Assembly: GCF_019429625.1 (NCBI RefSeq)
Contig: NZ_JAHXRW010000001.1
Coordinates: 372,001 to 436,000 of the forward strand
Length of the DNA stretch: 64,000 nucleotides
Origin: Celeribacter sp. PS-C1
GTDB lineage: Bacteria; Pseudomonadota; Alphaproteobacteria; Rhodobacterales; Rhodobacteraceae
Direction: 5' to 3'
In this document: positions 34,502-41,995 of the stretch, one piece after another
How positions within the stretch are numbered: the stretch's first letter is position 1
How the letters are laid out: each line of letters begins with the position of its first letter
Position numbers and translations under genes: made by a program
Notes under the pieces: model-generated
Database searches by the model: none
Told to the model about the DNA's origin: nothing
What the model saw: the letters and a program-made list of their open reading frames with translations, nothing else

Positions 34502-35884
34502 ATGCCACTTTCCTTTGCCGCCTCCGGCAGCGCTTCCCTTCCGCTTCATCTCATCACGCCAGACCAGCTCGACGACACGCTGGCCGGTCTCGACCCGGCG
34601 CAAGCCGATTGGATCAGGGCGCAGGGATTTACCGCAGCCTCAGGAAGTGTTTGCACCTATCCGGGGGCCTCTGGCATTGCTGGCGCCGTGGCGGGGCTCG
34701 GGCCTGACAAGGAGCGGCTGCGTGGACGATTCGCGCTGGGGGCCGTGCGGAAATCTCTCCCGAAAGGTGTTTATCACCTGGAAACGACCCTTGCGGGGGC
34801 AGCGCTGGACGAGCAGCTTTTGGGATGGCTATTTGCGGGCTATGTCTTTGATACCTACGCGAAGAAGCCCGCACCCGAGGCCGAACTTATAGCTCCCGAA
34901 GGTGCCGATGCCGCACGGCTTGAGGCCATTGCAGCAGGCGAATCCCTCACCCGCGATCTGATCAATACACCCGCCAATGACATGGGGCCTGCGGAGCTGG
35001 AAGCTGCCGCAGTCGCACTGGCGAAAGATCATGCTGCGGAGATGTCTGTCATCAGCGGCGCCGATCTTTTGGATCAGAATTTCCCGATGATCCACGCCGT
35101 GGGCCGTGCCTCGCCGCGTGCGCCGCGGTTGATCGACATGCGCTGGGGCAAAGCTGGCCCAACGCTGACGCTCGTTGGCAAAGGGGTGTGTTTCGACACC
35201 GGCGGGCTGAACCTTAAACCGGGCGCTTCCATGGGGCTGATGAAAAAGGACATGGGCGGAGCGGCCACGGTTTTGGGGCTGGCGAAAATGATCATGGCGC
35301 TGAACTTGCCGTTGCAACTGCGCGTGCTGATCCCAGCGGTGGAAAACGCGGTTGATGGCTCTGCCTTCCGCCCGCAAGACATCCTGACCTCGCGCAAAGG
35401 TCTGACGGTCGAGATCAACAACACCGACGCCGAAGGGCGTCTGGTTCTGGCCGATGCTCTCGCGCTGGCCGATGAAAGCCCGAGCGATCTGGTGATCTCC
35501 ATGGCGACGCTGACGGGTGCTGCGCGGGTGGCGCTTGGTCCCGATGTGCCGCCGTTCTTTGCCACAGATGCGGCCGACGCAGGTGTGCTCTCTAAGGCCG
35601 CGATGACTGTTGCCGATCCGGTTTGGCAACTGCCCTATTGGGAGCCCTACGAGCCGATGATTGAACCGGGGATCGCCGATCTCGACAACGCGCCTTCGGG
35701 CGGCATGGCGGGGGCGATTACAGCCGCTTTGTTCTTGCGGCGTTTCGTGACTGAGACCCCGCGCTACATGCATTTCGACATTTACGGCTGGAATCCTTCG
35801 GCCAAACCGGCGCGTCCGAAAGGCGGCGTGGGGCAGGGGGCGCGGGCGATTCTTGCGGCTTTGCCGGAACTGTTGAAACTGTGA
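34502..35884 (+). CDS. leucyl aminopeptidase family (M17) metallopeptidase
   Basis: Removes N-terminal residues from peptides using two metal ions; cytoplasmic. The catalytic C-half holds VGKGVCFDTGGLNLKPG (metal ligands), MKKDMGGAA and the family signature NTDAEGRLVLADAL. Length is 460 residues. The N-terminal domain (about residues 1-150) is divergent from E. coli PepA, as in the DmpA-less PepB-like subgroup. Its stop overlaps by 4 bases (GTGA) the start of an NlpC/P60 peptidase gene, a pairing that suggests sequential peptide trimming, for example of murein peptides. Confidence 0.93.
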   Translation: MPLSFAASGSASLPLHLITPDQLDDTLAGLDPAQADWIRAQGFTAASGSVCTYPGASGIAGAVAGLGPDKERLRGRFALGAVRKSLPKGVYHLETTLAGAALDEQLLGWLFAGYVFDTYAKKPAPEAELIAPEGADAARLEAIAAGESLTRDLINTPANDMGPAELEAAAVALAKDHAAEMSVISGADLLDQNFPMIHAVGRASPRAPRLIDMRWGKAGPTLTLVGKGVCFDTGGLNLKPGASMGLMKKDMGGAATVLGLAKMIMALNLPLQLRVLIPAVENAVDGSAFRPQDILTSRKGLTVEINNTDAEGRLVLADALALADESPSDLVISMATLTGAARVALGPDVPPFFATDAADAGVLSKAAMTVADPVWQLPYWEPYEPMIEPGIADLDNAPSGGMAGAITAALFLRRFVTETPRYMHFDIYGWNPSAKPARPKGGVGQGARAILAALPELLKL

Positions 35885-36708
35885 GTGATCGTCGTCTGAC
35901 CCCCGCCAACACGCGTGTGGCCTTGGATGGGTTTGCCCAAGAGGGGCAGGCCGTCGTGACGCCTGAGCGCATGATTGTCTCTGTGCCGTTGGCAGATTTG
36001 CGCGCCAGCCCCGAGGGCAAGCGCGACCGTCAATTGCTTTGGGGTGAGGGTTTTGATGTCTTGGAGCGGCGCGAAGGCTGGGCCTTTGGCGTAGCCCTGC
36101 GCGATGGCTATGTCGGTTATGTCGATGAGAGCATGCTTGGCGCGGATCAAGTTGCAACGCACCTGATTTCGGTGCGCGCCACGCATCTTTACCCGACCGA
36201 TTCTTTCAAAGCTGAGGAGGTCACCAGCCTGTCCTTTGGAGCGCGTCTTCGCGTCGTCGATGAACGTCATAAGTTCATGGAAGTCGCGAGCGGCGACGGA
36301 ACGGAGACGCTTTTCGTCCCCAAGCCCCATATTCGCCCCATCGAACGCCCTTTCGCCGACCCGGTGACCATCGCGCAGCTGTTCTTCGGCACGCCGTATC
36401 TTTGGGGCGGGAACTCCGCCTTTGGGATTGATTGCTCTGGTCTGGTTCAGGCGGGGCTTTTGGCCTGTGGCATTTCCTGTCCCGGGGATAGCGATATGCA
36501 GCAGAGCCTCGGAGCTGAAGCTACAGGCGGCTATCAGCGCGGCGATTTATTGTTTTGGAAGGGCCATGTGGCCATCTGTGTCGATGACGAGGTGCTGATC
36601 CATGCCAATGCGCATCACATGGCGGTGGCCTATGAGCCGATCGCGCGGGCGATCACCCGGATTGAGGCGCAGGGTGACGGGCCGGTGACCGCCCACCGGA
36701 GACTCTAG
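35881..36708 (+). CDS. C40 family NlpC/P60 peptidase with SH3-like domains
   Basis: A 275-residue cysteine peptidase. Two SH3b-like domains lie near residues 30-85 and 95-145 (LRASPEGKRDRQLLWGE; THLYPTDSFKAEEVTSLSFG). The NlpC/P60 domain follows, with Cys in SAFGIDCSGLVQ, His in KGHVAICVDD and third polar residue in LIHANAHH. Such proteins cleave gamma-D-glutamyl-diamino acid bonds in murein stem peptides. No signal peptide is seen, so the substrate is probably an imported murein peptide, as for YkfC. The GTG start overlaps the aminopeptidase stop, giving translational coupling. Confidence 0.9.
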   Translation: MSDRRLTPANTRVALDGFAQEGQAVVTPERMIVSVPLADLRASPEGKRDRQLLWGEGFDVLERREGWAFGVALRDGYVGYVDESMLGADQVATHLISVRATHLYPTDSFKAEEVTSLSFGARLRVVDERHKFMEVASGDGTETLFVPKPHIRPIERPFADPVTIAQLFFGTPYLWGGNSAFGIDCSGLVQAGLLACGISCPGDSDMQQSLGAEATGGYQRGDLLFWKGHVAICVDDEVLIHANAHHMAVAYEPIARAITRIEAQGDGPVTAHRRL

Positions 36709-36709
36709 A

Positions 36710-37066
36710 TCACTCCACCGCGCGAATGAGTTTGCGGTCGAACACCCGCAGCACGGTGCGCAGATCCGCACCTCGTTTGAGGATCTGCCCGTCCATGCCG
36801 ATCACCGCATACATCCCCTGTTTGCCCCGCAGTTTGGGACGCTTTTCGATGCGATAGAGAGGGTGCTCGGCAGTGCGACGAAACACTGCGAATACAGCCA
36901 CTTCTTTGAGAAAGGACATGCCGTAGTCGCGCCACTCTCCAGCGGCAACCATCCGTCCATAAAGTCCCATGATCGCGCCAAGCTCATGCCGGTCGAAAAC
37001 GACCTTGTCAGGAGCTTGTGGAGCTTGCGGTTGGCCCGGAAAGGGCGTCGGCGTTTGTATGGTCAT
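36710..37066 (-). CDS. DUF2794 domain protein
   Basis: A 118-residue alphaproteobacterial protein of unknown function, with the family core KVVFDRHELGAIMGLYGRMV, then YGMSFLKEVAVFAVFRR and GMYAVIGMDGQILKRG. The N-terminus is a short Pro-rich tail. The start at 37066 is the first that gives the conserved beginning. The gene converges with the NlpC/P60 gene, with one base between the stop codons, and is divergent from a candidate noncoding RNA. Function unknown. Confidence 0.88.
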   Translation of the reverse strand: MTIQTPTPFPGQPQAPQAPDKVVFDRHELGAIMGLYGRMVAAGEWRDYGMSFLKEVAVFAVFRRTAEHPLYRIEKRPKLRGKQGMYAVIGMDGQILKRGADLRTVLRVFDRKLIRAVE

Positions 37067-37210
37067 AAGGTAAGAGTGGGGCCAATCGTGCAGTAAATCA
37101 AGAGAACTCCACCATAAGGCGAGAGGCGCCTTATTCTGGGCGCAAAATGGCCCACGTTTTTTCTTGTTGGGTTCCTCATTTGGCCGGGATGAATCGACAT
37201 AACGAATGTC

Positions 37211-37335
37211 AGAGCGAGAACGCTTTGCCCCGGTGCCGCGGTTTAACAGCCCCCACCCAGTTCGTGGCGCCGGGGATCTCGCTCTAAACCAACTTGTCAG
37301 GCCGAGGCAGCTCCACTGTCTCGGCTTTTCCTTTA
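37211..37335 (+). ncRNA. candidate structured noncoding RNA with its own terminator
   Basis: Between the DUF2794 gene and an I78 inhibitor gene. A long hairpin is formed by AGAGCGAGA (37211-37219) with TCTCGCTCT (37277-37285), then CCCCGGTGCC (37228-37237) with GGCGCCGGGG (37266-37275, one G-U), with an 8-base bulge and a 28-base loop containing CCCCCACCC. A second hairpin (37301-37325) with a T-rich tail looks like a terminator. No ORF explains it. It does not show the 4.5S, tmRNA, RNase P or tRNA hallmarks I know. Confidence 0.6.
37301..37335 (+). terminator. terminator of the candidate noncoding RNA
   Basis: GCCGAGGCAG / CTGTCTCGGC (10 bp, one G-U) with a 5-base loop, followed by TTTTCCTTT. 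It lies 24 bases before the stop codon of the minus-strand I78 gene and is oriented to stop plus-strand transcription. Confidence 0.7.
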
Positions 37336-37359
37336 TGTGCAGATTTGATGGTGCTGGTG

Positions 37360-37662
37360 TCAGCCGCACCAGACGCGGGCAATTCGTCCGTCGCGTCCGA
37401 TGTCGATATTTGTCCTGTTGGGGCGGTAGTCTTCGGTCATGGCCATACCAGGGCGGATTACCCGGACAGGTTCCGGAATGTCGAGCGTGTCGAGCACTGC
37501 GGGCAACTCTCCGATCAACGGCGTGATCAGATCTGTGGCGCAGCTAAGATCGTCTGGGGAGGGAATGGCAGGGTCGCGATCCTCTGAGGCGGGGGCCTCG
37601 TCTTTGCAGGCCATGAGGGCGCAAAATGAGAGAACGAGAAGACGGGCAGGTGTTTTGATCAT
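37360..37662 (-). CDS. I78 family peptidase-inhibitor lipoprotein
   Basis: A 100-residue exported lipoprotein of the I78 inhibitor group. The signal peptide ends in the lipobox LMAC, then a short linker and the I78 core (VRVIRPGMAMTEDYRPNRTN, then IDIGRDGRIARVWCG with the C-terminal Cys). Two Cys in the mature part (one early in LSCATDLI, one at the end) probably make the conserved disulfide. I78 proteins inhibit serine proteases in the periplasm or outside. The ATG overlaps the upstream TetR gene by 4 bases, so they are cotranscribed. Confidence 0.88.
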   Translation of the reverse strand: MIKTPARLLVLSFCALMACKDEAPASEDRDPAIPSPDDLSCATDLITPLIGELPAVLDTLDIPEPVRVIRPGMAMTEDYRPNRTNIDIGRDGRIARVWCG

Positions 37663-38282
37663 GAGCGGGTTCCGTATCGGGCCAAAAACAGGGCGACAGC
37701 GCTGTCGATGATCCTGTTTCGCTCTGCCTCATCCACGTCTGTGCGACCGAGGAACAGGCGGGCGGGGAACAGGTGCACCTTGCACAGTTCGGCGAATTGT
37801 TCCGCGGCCAGCTCTGGATCGTCAATGTTTAGGACACCTTGAGCGCTGCAACTGGCAAGATATTGCGACAACCTCTCCCTCAGCAGTCCCGGCCCGCTGT
37901 CGTAAAATTTCTGACCGATCTCCGGGAAACGCGCGCTTTCGGCGACGGCGATGCGAAACACGGCGATTCCGAAATCCGACAGGATGAAATCAATGATTTT
38001 GCGGCCCGCCGCGGGCAGAACGACCTCTGGCGGGTCTGTGATGTCCAGCCGATCCTCCTGCGCGTCTGCTTGCCGTCGGGTTTCGAGGGCTGCTATTTCC
38101 AGAAATAGCACGCGTTTGTCGGGGAAATAGCTATAGAGCGTGGCTTTCGACACGCCAGCCTCGCGGGCGATGTCATCGACCGAGGCGCCCTCATAGCCGT
38201 CTCGCAAAAACACAGTGCGTGCGCCTGCAATGACTTGATCGAATTTGCGCCCTTTTTTGATGCCGAGGGTCGTATGTGCCAT
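37659..38282 (-). CDS. TetR/AcrR family transcriptional regulator
   Basis: A 207-residue repressor-type regulator. The helix-turn-helix is at residues 30-55 (EGASVDDIAREAGVSKATLYSYF). The rest is the helical ligand/dimer domain, including a TetR C-terminal AefR-like part. It is the first gene of a two-gene unit with the I78 inhibitor lipoprotein. A long perfect palindrome 138 bases upstream is its likely operator; the same intergenic region carries the mbfA promoter. The effector is unknown. Confidence 0.92.
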   Translation of the reverse strand: MAHTTLGIKKGRKFDQVIAGARTVFLRDGYEGASVDDIAREAGVSKATLYSYFPDKRVLFLEIAALETRRQADAQEDRLDITDPPEVVLPAAGRKIIDFILSDFGIAVFRIAVAESARFPEIGQKFYDSGPGLLRERLSQYLASCSAQGVLNIDDPELAAEQFAELCKVHLFPARLFLGRTDVDEAERNRIIDSAVALFLARYGTRS

Positions 38283-38419
38283 GCTTTGCTCTTTCTATGG
38301 CTCGATCTTAGTGCGAGGTTCCCAATTATGGCCAGTGAAAAACCTGCAATGAAGAATACTCTGTCATGCGGCCTGCCCCGTCATCTAAGGTTGTAATGCC
38401 AATCTCATGGGGCTTTTTA

Positions 38420-38445
38420 AAATCTAAACAGATCAGTTTAGATTT
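38420..38445. promoter_or_regulatory. long palindrome, probable TetR-family operator
   Basis: AAATCTAAAC and GTTTAGATTT (10-bp perfect arms) separated by AGATCA, with a GATC core typical of TetR/AcrR family sites. It sits between the divergent tetR and mbfA genes, about 140 bases from the tetR start and 95 from the mbfA start, so it could control one or both. Confidence 0.55.
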
Positions 38446-38485
38446 CGCAAGTGCAGAATTTCTCCCTTCTGAGTGGCAATTTCTG

Positions 38486-38514
38486 TTGCAGACTGTGCAA
38501 GGTCTTACTAATTT
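38486..38514 (+). promoter_or_regulatory. mbfA promoter
   Basis: TTGCAG (38486-38491), a 17-base spacer, and TAATTT (38509-38514). It predicts a start near 38521, about 20 bases before the mbfA ATG. The -10 overlaps an Irr-type operator. Confidence 0.5.
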
Positions 38515-38529
38515 AGAACCATTCTAAAT
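38511..38529. promoter_or_regulatory. Irr-box (ICE-like operator) of mbfA
   Basis: ATTTAGAA-CCA-TTCTAAAT, a perfect 8-bp dyad matching the TTTAGAA-N3-TTCTAAA iron-control element bound by Irr in alphaproteobacteria. It overlaps the -10 and the start region, so bound Irr would block transcription when iron is low. This agrees with mbfA regulation known in rhizobia. Confidence 0.75.
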
Positions 38530-38540
38530 CGGAGATGCCC

Positions 38541-39518
38541 ATGTTCCCCGCCATTGCCAATCGTAAACGCTTTTCCGACCTCAGCGAGCAGGAAATCATC
38601 GCTCTGGCGATTTCCTCGGAGGAAGACGACGCGCGGATTTATCGGCAATATGCGGAACATCTGCGGGCCGATTTCCCGGATAGCGCCAAGATTTTCGATG
38701 GTATGGCCGAAGAGGAGGACGGGCACAGAGAGGCGTTGATCGCCTTGCACAAGCGTCGGTTTGGAGACGTTATTCCGCTTATTCGTCGCGAACACGTTGC
38801 GGGCTATTACACACGCAATCCTGTTTGGCTGATCGGCAACCTCGGCCTTGAGCGTATCCGCGAAGAAGCGCACGCGATGGAGCAGGGCGCCGAGGCCTTT
38901 TACCGCAAAGCGGCGGAGCGCACGCAGGACGCCGACACACGGGCGCTTCTTGGGCGGCTAGCGGCAGCGGAGGCCGGTCACGACAGACGTGCGAGTGAGC
39001 TGGAGGAGGAGCATCTCGACGATGCGACCCGCAGCGAAGAGGAAAAGACCGCACATCGCCAGTTTGTCCTGACCTGGGTGCAACCGGGTTTGGCGGGATT
39101 GATGGATGGCTCTGTCTCGACCCTCGCGCCGATCTTCGCCACCGCTTTCGCGACGCAGGACACGCACACGACCTTCCTCGTAGGCTTGGCGGCCTCCGTC
39201 GGTGCCGGGATTTCGATGGGCTTCACCGAGGCCGCCTCTGACGATGGTGAACTCTCGGGCCGTGGCTCGCCGATGAAACGCGGCATTGCTTCGGGTGTGA
39301 TGACGACTGTGGGTGGCCTGGGGCACGCACTACCCTATTTGATCCCGCATTTTTGGACCGCGACCTTCATTGCCATGGCGGTGGTGTTCATTGAACTCTG
39401 GTCCATCGCTTGGATTCAAAAGAAATATATGAACACGCCCTTCATGCGCGCGGCATTTCAGGTTGTGTTCGGGGGCGCTCTGGTGTTCGCTGCGGGCGTG
39501 CTCATCGGCGGCGGCTGA
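38541..39518 (+). CDS. mbfA: membrane-bound ferritin / iron exporter MbfA
   Basis: A 325-residue fusion of an N-terminal ferritin-like domain (residues 1-160, with EEDDARIYRQYAEH, EEEDGHREAL and EAGHDRR motifs) and a C-terminal VIT1/CCC1-like transporter (residues 170-325, for example LAGLMDGSVSTLAPIFATAF). In Bradyrhizobium and Agrobacterium MbfA exports iron and protects against iron and peroxide stress. The ATG at 38541 is 6 bases past GGAG; another ATG at 38535 leaves no spacing. An Irr-box overlaps the promoter. It is divergent from the TetR gene. Confidence 0.94.
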   Translation: MFPAIANRKRFSDLSEQEIIALAISSEEDDARIYRQYAEHLRADFPDSAKIFDGMAEEEDGHREALIALHKRRFGDVIPLIRREHVAGYYTRNPVWLIGNLGLERIREEAHAMEQGAEAFYRKAAERTQDADTRALLGRLAAAEAGHDRRASELEEEHLDDATRSEEEKTAHRQFVLTWVQPGLAGLMDGSVSTLAPIFATAFATQDTHTTFLVGLAASVGAGISMGFTEAASDDGELSGRGSPMKRGIASGVMTTVGGLGHALPYLIPHFWTATFIAMAVVFIELWSIAWIQKKYMNTPFMRAAFQVVFGGALVFAAGVLIGGG

Positions 39519-39563
39519 TTGAGTATTATTGCCACGAAAAAGACGCCAGAAAAGACGGACCCC

Positions 39564-40022
39564 GTGACCAAGATTTATGTCGATGCTGATGCCTGCCCCG
39601 TGAAAGCCGAGGTGGAAAAAGTCGCCACGCGGCATCAAATCCAGTGCCTGCTCGTCTGCAATGGTGGGCTTCGGCCTTCGCAAAATCCCTATGTCGAGAT
39701 GGTCTTTGTGCCCGATGGGCCGGATGTGGCCGACATGTGGATCGCGGAGCACGCGGGGCGCGGAGACGTGGTGGTCACGGGCGATATTCCTCTGGCCGCG
39801 AAAACAGTCGAGGCAGGGGCACGCACGCTCAAGCACGATGGTGAGGCGTTCACGCCGTCCAACATCGGCAATGCTTTGGCGACGCGGGATCTGATGTATG
39901 ACCTGCGCGCGGCGGACCCGTTTCGACAGGGCGGCGGCAAACCGTTCTCAAAAACGGATCGCTCGCGTTTTCTGGATGCTTTGGAGCGCGCCGTGCAGGG
40001 CGCCAAAAGGGATGCGACATGA
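39564..40022 (+). CDS. YaiI/YqxD family protein (DUF188)
   Basis: A 152-residue protein with the DUF188 core (KIYVDADACPVKAEVEKVA; VVVTGDIPLAAKTVE; GEAFTPSNIGNALATRDLM), a PIN-like fold of unknown function. The chosen GTG at 39564 gives the family start VTKIYVDADACP after a GACGGA ribosome site. A TTG 45 bases upstream overlaps the end of mbfA and is less likely. Its stop overlaps the following HAD phosphatase start (ATGA), and the gene lies 45 bases after mbfA. Confidence 0.9.
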   Translation: MTKIYVDADACPVKAEVEKVATRHQIQCLLVCNGGLRPSQNPYVEMVFVPDGPDVADMWIAEHAGRGDVVVTGDIPLAAKTVEAGARTLKHDGEAFTPSNIGNALATRDLMYDLRAADPFRQGGGKPFSKTDRSRFLDALERAVQGAKRDAT

Positions 40023-40639
40023 CGATTGAGGCGGTTATTTTCGACATCGGCAACGTGTTGATCGAATGGCAGCCGGAGCGGCATTACGATGCGGTGATTG
40101 GCGAAGCCCGGCGCAAGGCGATGTTCGAGGCGGTCGATCTGCATGCGATGAATGATCTGGTCGATCAGGGTCATGATTTCCGCAAGACAATCGAGGCCTG
40201 TGCCGCTCAATATCCTGAGTTCAAAGACGAAATCCTGATGTGGTATTTCGATTGGATCAAAATGGCGACGCCTGCGATTCCTGGCTCGGTCAAGATTTTG
40301 CGGGCTCTGCGCGCCAAAGGCGTGCCGGTTTTTGCACTGACGAATTTTGGGGTCGAAAGCTTTGAGTATGCCGAAACTCAATACCCGTTTCTGATGGAGT
40401 TTGACCGGCGCTATGTCTCCGGGCGGATGGGCTGCGTCAAACCGCATTCCATCATTTTCGAGATGGTCGAAGCCGATTGTAAAATCGTGCCGGAGCGCCT
40501 GTTGTTTACCGATGACCGGCAGGACAATATTGCCACCGCCGCCTCGCGCGGATGGCAGACGCATGTGTTCGAGGGGCCGGACGGCTGGGCCGCACGGCTG
40601 ATCTCAGAGGGGCTTTTGACGGCGGAAGACTTAGCTTAA
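40019..40639 (+). CDS. HAD family hydrolase (YihX-like phosphatase)
   Basis: A 206-residue haloacid-dehalogenase phosphatase. Motif I is VIFDIGNVLIEW (nucleophile Asp), motif II is FALTNFG, motif III is the Lys in GCVKPHSIIF and motif IV is LFTDDRQDN. The DIGN form of motif I is typical of the YihX/glucose-1-phosphatase and epoxide-hydrolase-N branch. The ATG overlaps the DUF188 stop by 4 bases. Its 3' end overlaps the stop of the convergent MFS gene by 9 bases. Physiological substrate unknown. Confidence 0.92.
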   Translation: MTIEAVIFDIGNVLIEWQPERHYDAVIGEARRKAMFEAVDLHAMNDLVDQGHDFRKTIEACAAQYPEFKDEILMWYFDWIKMATPAIPGSVKILRALRAKGVPVFALTNFGVESFEYAETQYPFLMEFDRRYVSGRMGCVKPHSIIFEMVEADCKIVPERLLFTDDRQDNIATAASRGWQTHVFEGPDGWAARLISEGLLTAEDLA

Positions 40640-41884
40640 CGCGCGCTCTGCGCGTTGCCCCAAGGGGATTTCCTTGACTGGCAGGTGCACGATCGCGGAG
40701 AACGCACCGATGCCGACACCGACCCACCAGACAAGGGTGTAATCGCCATAGAGATCGTACAAACGCCCGCCGAGCCAAACACCCAAAAATGCGCCCAATT
40801 GGTGGGAAAAGAACACAATCCCGTAGAGCGTGCCCATGTAGCGCAGCCCGTAGATATGTGCGACGAGCCCCGAGGTCAGCGGCACGGTGGCCAGCCATAG
40901 CGCGCCCATAACGACGGAGAATATCAGCACTGATGTGGGTGTGATCGGGAGGGCGATAAAGACGGCGGCTGCGAGCGTGCGGCCGAGGTAAATGCCTGCA
41001 AGCAGGTATTTCTTAGAGAACCGATTGCCGAGCCAGCCGGCAAACAAGGTGCCACCAATGTTGGCAAGGCCAATGAGAGAGATCGACACAGCGCCTAAGG
41101 CGGAGGTCGTCGAAACGCCTAGGGAGGCCAAAGTGCCAGAGGGGTCAATTGCGCCGCACATCTCGGTCACAAGCGCCGGGAAATGCGCGGTGATAAAGGC
41201 GAGCTGATAGCCGCAGGAGAAGAAGCCAAGGAAGATCAGCGTGTAGGTCGGGTCACGAAAGGCCTTGCCGAGAATGGCGCCAAGGCTTTCTTCCAACTCG
41301 GCTTTGCTGGCGACATCCGGGCTGCGCATCATCGGCAGGACGGCGAGAGACGCCAGCACGGACGCGGCGAACAGCAGGAATACGTTCTGCCAGGACATGA
41401 AGCTCAACAGCCACTCGGCCAAAGGTGCGCCAAAAACCTGACCGGCGGAACCCGCCGCGGTGGCGATGGCCAAGGACATTGAGCGGTTTTCATCACTTGA
41501 GGCCCGGCCCACGACGGCCAAAATTACGCCAAAACCGGTGCCCGCGATACCAAAACCCACGAGAGTTTCGTAGAATTGATGCGCGAGCGGTGAGACCGCC
41601 ATAGAGGACAACACAAGTCCCGCCGCATAGGTCACAGCGCCCAGAATGATCGCCTTGCGATCCCCGATGCGCTCGGCCAAGGCGCCGAAAATCGGCTGGC
41701 CGATGCCCCAAAACAGGTTTTGGATCGCAATCGCCAGAGAAAACTCGGCGCGGGGCCAGTTGAATTCTGTGGCAATCGGGATCTGAAATACGCCGAAAGA
41801 CGCGCGGATCGCAAAGCTGATGACGATGACGACACAGCCGGCGATGAGGACGGGCGTGATGAGGGGCGTGCGTGTTTGGGACAT
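40631..41884 (-). CDS. MFS transporter
   Basis: A 417-residue major facilitator with about 12 helices. The cytoplasmic loop motif GALAERIGDRKAIILGAV after helix 2 is the family A motif. The overall layout (FGVFQIPIATEFNWPRAEFS; GVILAVVGRASSDENRSMSL) resembles the OFA/MCT-like transporters for monocarboxylates or dicarboxylates such as oxalate/formate. The start at 41884 has a GGAGACC ribosome site; the longer ORF continues into intergenic DNA. Substrate unknown. Convergent with the HAD gene. Confidence 0.88.
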   Translation of the reverse strand: MSQTRTPLITPVLIAGCVVIVISFAIRASFGVFQIPIATEFNWPRAEFSLAIAIQNLFWGIGQPIFGALAERIGDRKAIILGAVTYAAGLVLSSMAVSPLAHQFYETLVGFGIAGTGFGVILAVVGRASSDENRSMSLAIATAAGSAGQVFGAPLAEWLLSFMSWQNVFLLFAASVLASLAVLPMMRSPDVASKAELEESLGAILGKAFRDPTYTLIFLGFFSCGYQLAFITAHFPALVTEMCGAIDPSGTLASLGVSTTSALGAVSISLIGLANIGGTLFAGWLGNRFSKKYLLAGIYLGRTLAAAVFIALPITPTSVLIFSVVMGALWLATVPLTSGLVAHIYGLRYMGTLYGIVFFSHQLGAFLGVWLGGRLYDLYGDYTLVWWVGVGIGAFSAIVHLPVKEIPLGQRAERALS

Positions 41885-41995
41885 CGGGGTCTCCTTTGCC
41901 ACAGGTTTCGGCAAAATTGAGCTTGCGGTCAATCGAATGATCAAGATGGTGTGCATCATCTTTCCTTATGCGTTGGCGCGCAGTAGGAACGGGGC

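Noticed and set aside
37211-37335. 4.5S, 6S, tmRNA or RNase P as identity of the structured RNA
   Set aside because: No GGAA tetraloop of SRP RNA, no tmRNA acceptor or tag, no RNase P core; length is too short for 6S or RNase P.
40638-40656. AACGCGC/GCGCGTT hairpin at the HAD/MFS convergent ends
   Set aside because: Only 7 bp of alternating GC inside coding sequence and no T-run; probably chance.
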